The notes under the pieces: generated by a model | The model's database searches: none | What the model was told of the DNA's origin: nothing | What the model saw: the letters and a program-made list of their open reading frames with translations, nothing else | In this document: in pieces, positions 62,640 to 64,000 of the stretch | Layout: the number at the start of each line of letters is the position of its first letter | Position numbering within the stretch: the stretch's first letter is position 1 | Source of the DNA: Alistipes sp. CAG:435 | GTDB taxonomy: Bacteria; Bacteroidota; Bacteroidia; Bacteroidales; UBA932 | Assembly (NCBI GenBank): GCA_000433355.1 | Contig: FR893179.1 | Location: 1-64,000 of the forward strand | Direction: 5' to 3' | Length of the DNA: 64,000 bases | Made by a program: the position numbers and the translations under genes

Positions 62640-62963
62640 TCTACGGAACCGCAAGCCTGGCGCTCTGCGGAAGATCTAACATCTTATGTAGGCTCGGAAG
62701 TTGAGAACTATGGAGAGGTTGTTGTGACGGACGATAAGAACATATGCGCTGCCGGATATGCGAGCTACTGTCTTACTCCAGACGGCAAATTGACATTATG
62801 TCCGTCTTTCCCCTCTGTTATAGGTGATCTTAAGATGTCCAGTTTTATTGATGTGTTGAATAGTCCGCACCTTGCTTTTTGGAAAAAAGCGAAGCACATC
62901 AATCACGCTTCAACTCTCCCGTGGACTTTTTCAGTTCGAGAGTTCGTGTTTCGTCTTTCTTGA
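62640..62963 (+). pseudogene. Radical-SAM SPASM-domain fragment
   Basis: The frame encodes ENYGEVVVTDDKNICAAGYA, SYCLTPDGKLTLCPSFPSVI, GDLKMSSFIDVLNSPHLAFW, KKAKH. The C-x(n)-G...YCLTPDGK-x-x-LCPS...GDL pattern is the auxiliary Fe-S cluster (SPASM) region of radical-SAM peptide-maturing enzymes. The radical-SAM barrel (CxxxCxxC) is missing and the frame breaks off before the final cluster cysteines, so this is a double-truncated remnant. No precursor-peptide gene was seen nearby. Confidence 0.6.
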
Positions 62964-63202
62964 TGAGTTCTTGTATTTCGGCATTAGTCATAATCGTCGT
63001 CACCTTTGTCTTTGCATATTTATGAAAAGTTATTGAAGATTTGGGACTTGGAACAAATCTATTTCTTTAGGAGTCTTTTCCACCTCATATCCGTAGTTGG
63101 TAAAGTGGGACGGAAGTTTGAATATACCCATGCAGATTTTTGGCGGCATCTCATCTGGATTCCGGATAAAATGACTACCTTGCGAAAAATACTGCGGTTT
63201 CA

Positions 63203-64000
63203 ATGACTGATAAGGAACTTGACGAACTCAAAGAGGTGATCAGGAAAGATTACCCGGGAATCTCGGAGGCGGAAATCTCATTTATGGTTTCGTTCTTCGA
63301 AATGATGCAGGCTAAGACAGCGGCATATTCAACTGTGGGTGCCAGTGAGACGGCCACTTCAAACACTAAGAATAGCCAAGGGGCTGGAAATGCCGGAGGA
63401 GCCAAAGGCAAGAAAAAATCAAAGGCCGACCGGCTGGTGGACTCAAACAAACCATCGAAGACTTACATATTATACGCTTCCATCGAACAATGTCCTGTCA
63501 AGGTGTTCAGACGGATAAAAGTGCCGTCAAACCTTTGGTTGGGGAACCTTGGAAAGATACTTATCACCGCATTCGGTTGGGCTGGTTATCATCTCTCACA
63601 ATTCACCAAAGGCGGAGTGGAATATACTTCCAGAGACAACATTGAAGAAAGTTTCGATTTTGGTTATGGTGGCAGAGCTATAGACGAGATGACCGTCACC
63701 GTCGCGGATGTTCTGCCGCAAAAAGGCAGCACAATCTCTTTTGAATATGATTTCGGAGATGGCTGGATCCACAATGTCAGGGTCTCATCGGTCAGTGACG
63801 AGCCTCTCCGGGGCGAGGATATATGTGTGACATCAGGCAAAGGAGCCTGCCCACCGGAAGATGTCGGGGGTGTGTGGGGCTATGCGCAAATGCTTGACAT
63901 CCTGTCCGGGAAGGTTGATGACCCGGAGGAGAAGGCCTCATACGAGGAATGGCTCGGACTTCAGGAAGGAGAGACCTATGATCCTGAGGAATTTGATTTG
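63203..64000 (+). CDS. pRiA4b ORF-3-like protein (runs off window)
   Basis: 266 codons from ATG 63203 (MTDKELDELKEVIRKDYPGI) to the window edge without a stop. After a hydrophilic linker with GAKGKKKSKADRLVD comes the plasmid pRiA4b ORF-3-like fold (about 90-230): KTYILYASIEQCPVKVFRRI, LGKILITAFGWAGYHLSQF, ISFEYDFGDGWIHNVRV, and the acidic/Cys segment GACPPEDVGGVWGYAQML. FxYDFGDxWxHxI and CPPEDxGGxxGY are the family hallmarks. The family is widespread on mobile and chromosomal DNA and its function is unknown. Confidence 0.85.
   Translation, partial: MTDKELDELKEVIRKDYPGISEAEISFMVSFFEMMQAKTAAYSTVGASETATSNTKNSQGAGNAGGAKGKKKSKADRLVDSNKPSKTYILYASIEQCPVKVFRRIKVPSNLWLGNLGKILITAFGWAGYHLSQFTKGGVEYTSRDNIEESFDFGYGGRAIDEMTVTVADVLPQKGSTISFEYDFGDGWIHNVRVSSVSDEPLRGEDICVTSGKGACPPEDVGGVWGYAQMLDILSGKVDDPEEKASYEEWLGLQEGETYDPEEFDL

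Overview
The window looks like chromosomal DNA of a gut-type Bacteroidales (Bacteroidota). The evidence is the gene families (DUF6150, DUF4831, DUF1573, TIGR02757, Rpn/PD-(D/E)XK 'transposase', 6-bladed beta-propeller lipoproteins, POT transporter pair, GH110), the promoter style (TTTG about 20 nt upstream of TAnnTTTG in front of rplS, uxaC, rpsF, glpK and the DUF1573 gene), and the scarcity of clear Shine-Dalgarno sites. The genus cannot be fixed from the sequence alone.

Layout. 1-6.5 kb (minus): a partial beta-propeller lipoprotein, tRNA-Gly(CCC), tRNA-Arg(ACG), rplS, then a run of grpE, dnaJ, a propeller lipoprotein, kdgK and eda. 6.7-8.1 kb (plus): uxaC. UxaC, KdgK and Eda are three steps of glucuronate breakdown to pyruvate and glyceraldehyde-3-phosphate. 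8.1-12.2 kb: S1/P1 nuclease, a YKSEA-repeat protein and an ABC-F ATPase carrying an in-frame REP-like insert. 12.3-15.3 kb is a decayed accessory patch: three spliced pieces plus a fourth stub of an Rpn nuclease gene, a 5'-truncated IS1634-type transposase and the tail of an ECF sigma factor. 15.3-26 kb (minus): trkA, a GT2 glycosyltransferase and slyD with a metal-binding tail; pmbA, tldD and a zeta-like kinase; a TIGR02757 gene and two POT transporters.

26.3-34.1 kb is a type I restriction-modification island, transcribed hsdM-fic-hsdS-hsdR. M-fic and fic-S overlap, S-R are 3 nt apart, and the fic gene contains five 11-bp tandem repeats. A remnant resembling the C-terminal part of an AlbA_2/RecG-like protein lies directly downstream. 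34.3-44.6 kb (plus): YbaK-like deacylase, LpxL-like acyltransferase, DUF4831, pepD, rpsF-rpsR-rplI, glpK-glpF, a carbohydrate-esterase-like protein and a small membrane protein. 44.6-50.9 kb is a second restriction island of type III (mod, an AlbA_2 ATP-binding protein, res); mod contains a perfect 18-bp inverted repeat. 51.2-60.2 kb: GH110 galactosidase-like lipoprotein, acyl-CoA ligase, PlsC-like acyltransferase, parE, DUF1573, a putative Mn transporter and a 2[4Fe-4S] ferredoxin. 60.2-64 kb: a short tandem repeat, a group II intron 3' end without a reverse transcriptase, a Sel1-repeat protein, a radical-SAM SPASM fragment and a partial pRiA4b ORF-3-like gene.

The whole window is strongly enriched in the hexamer GAATAT/ATATTC (about 200 hand-counted hits on both strands), with a marked drop in the type I island. 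The most distinctive loci are the frame-shifting 11-bp repeat in the R-M-embedded Fic gene, the AlbA_2 protein shared by the two restriction islands, the in-frame REP-like insertions, the Rpn mosaic and the alternative hairpins inside mod.
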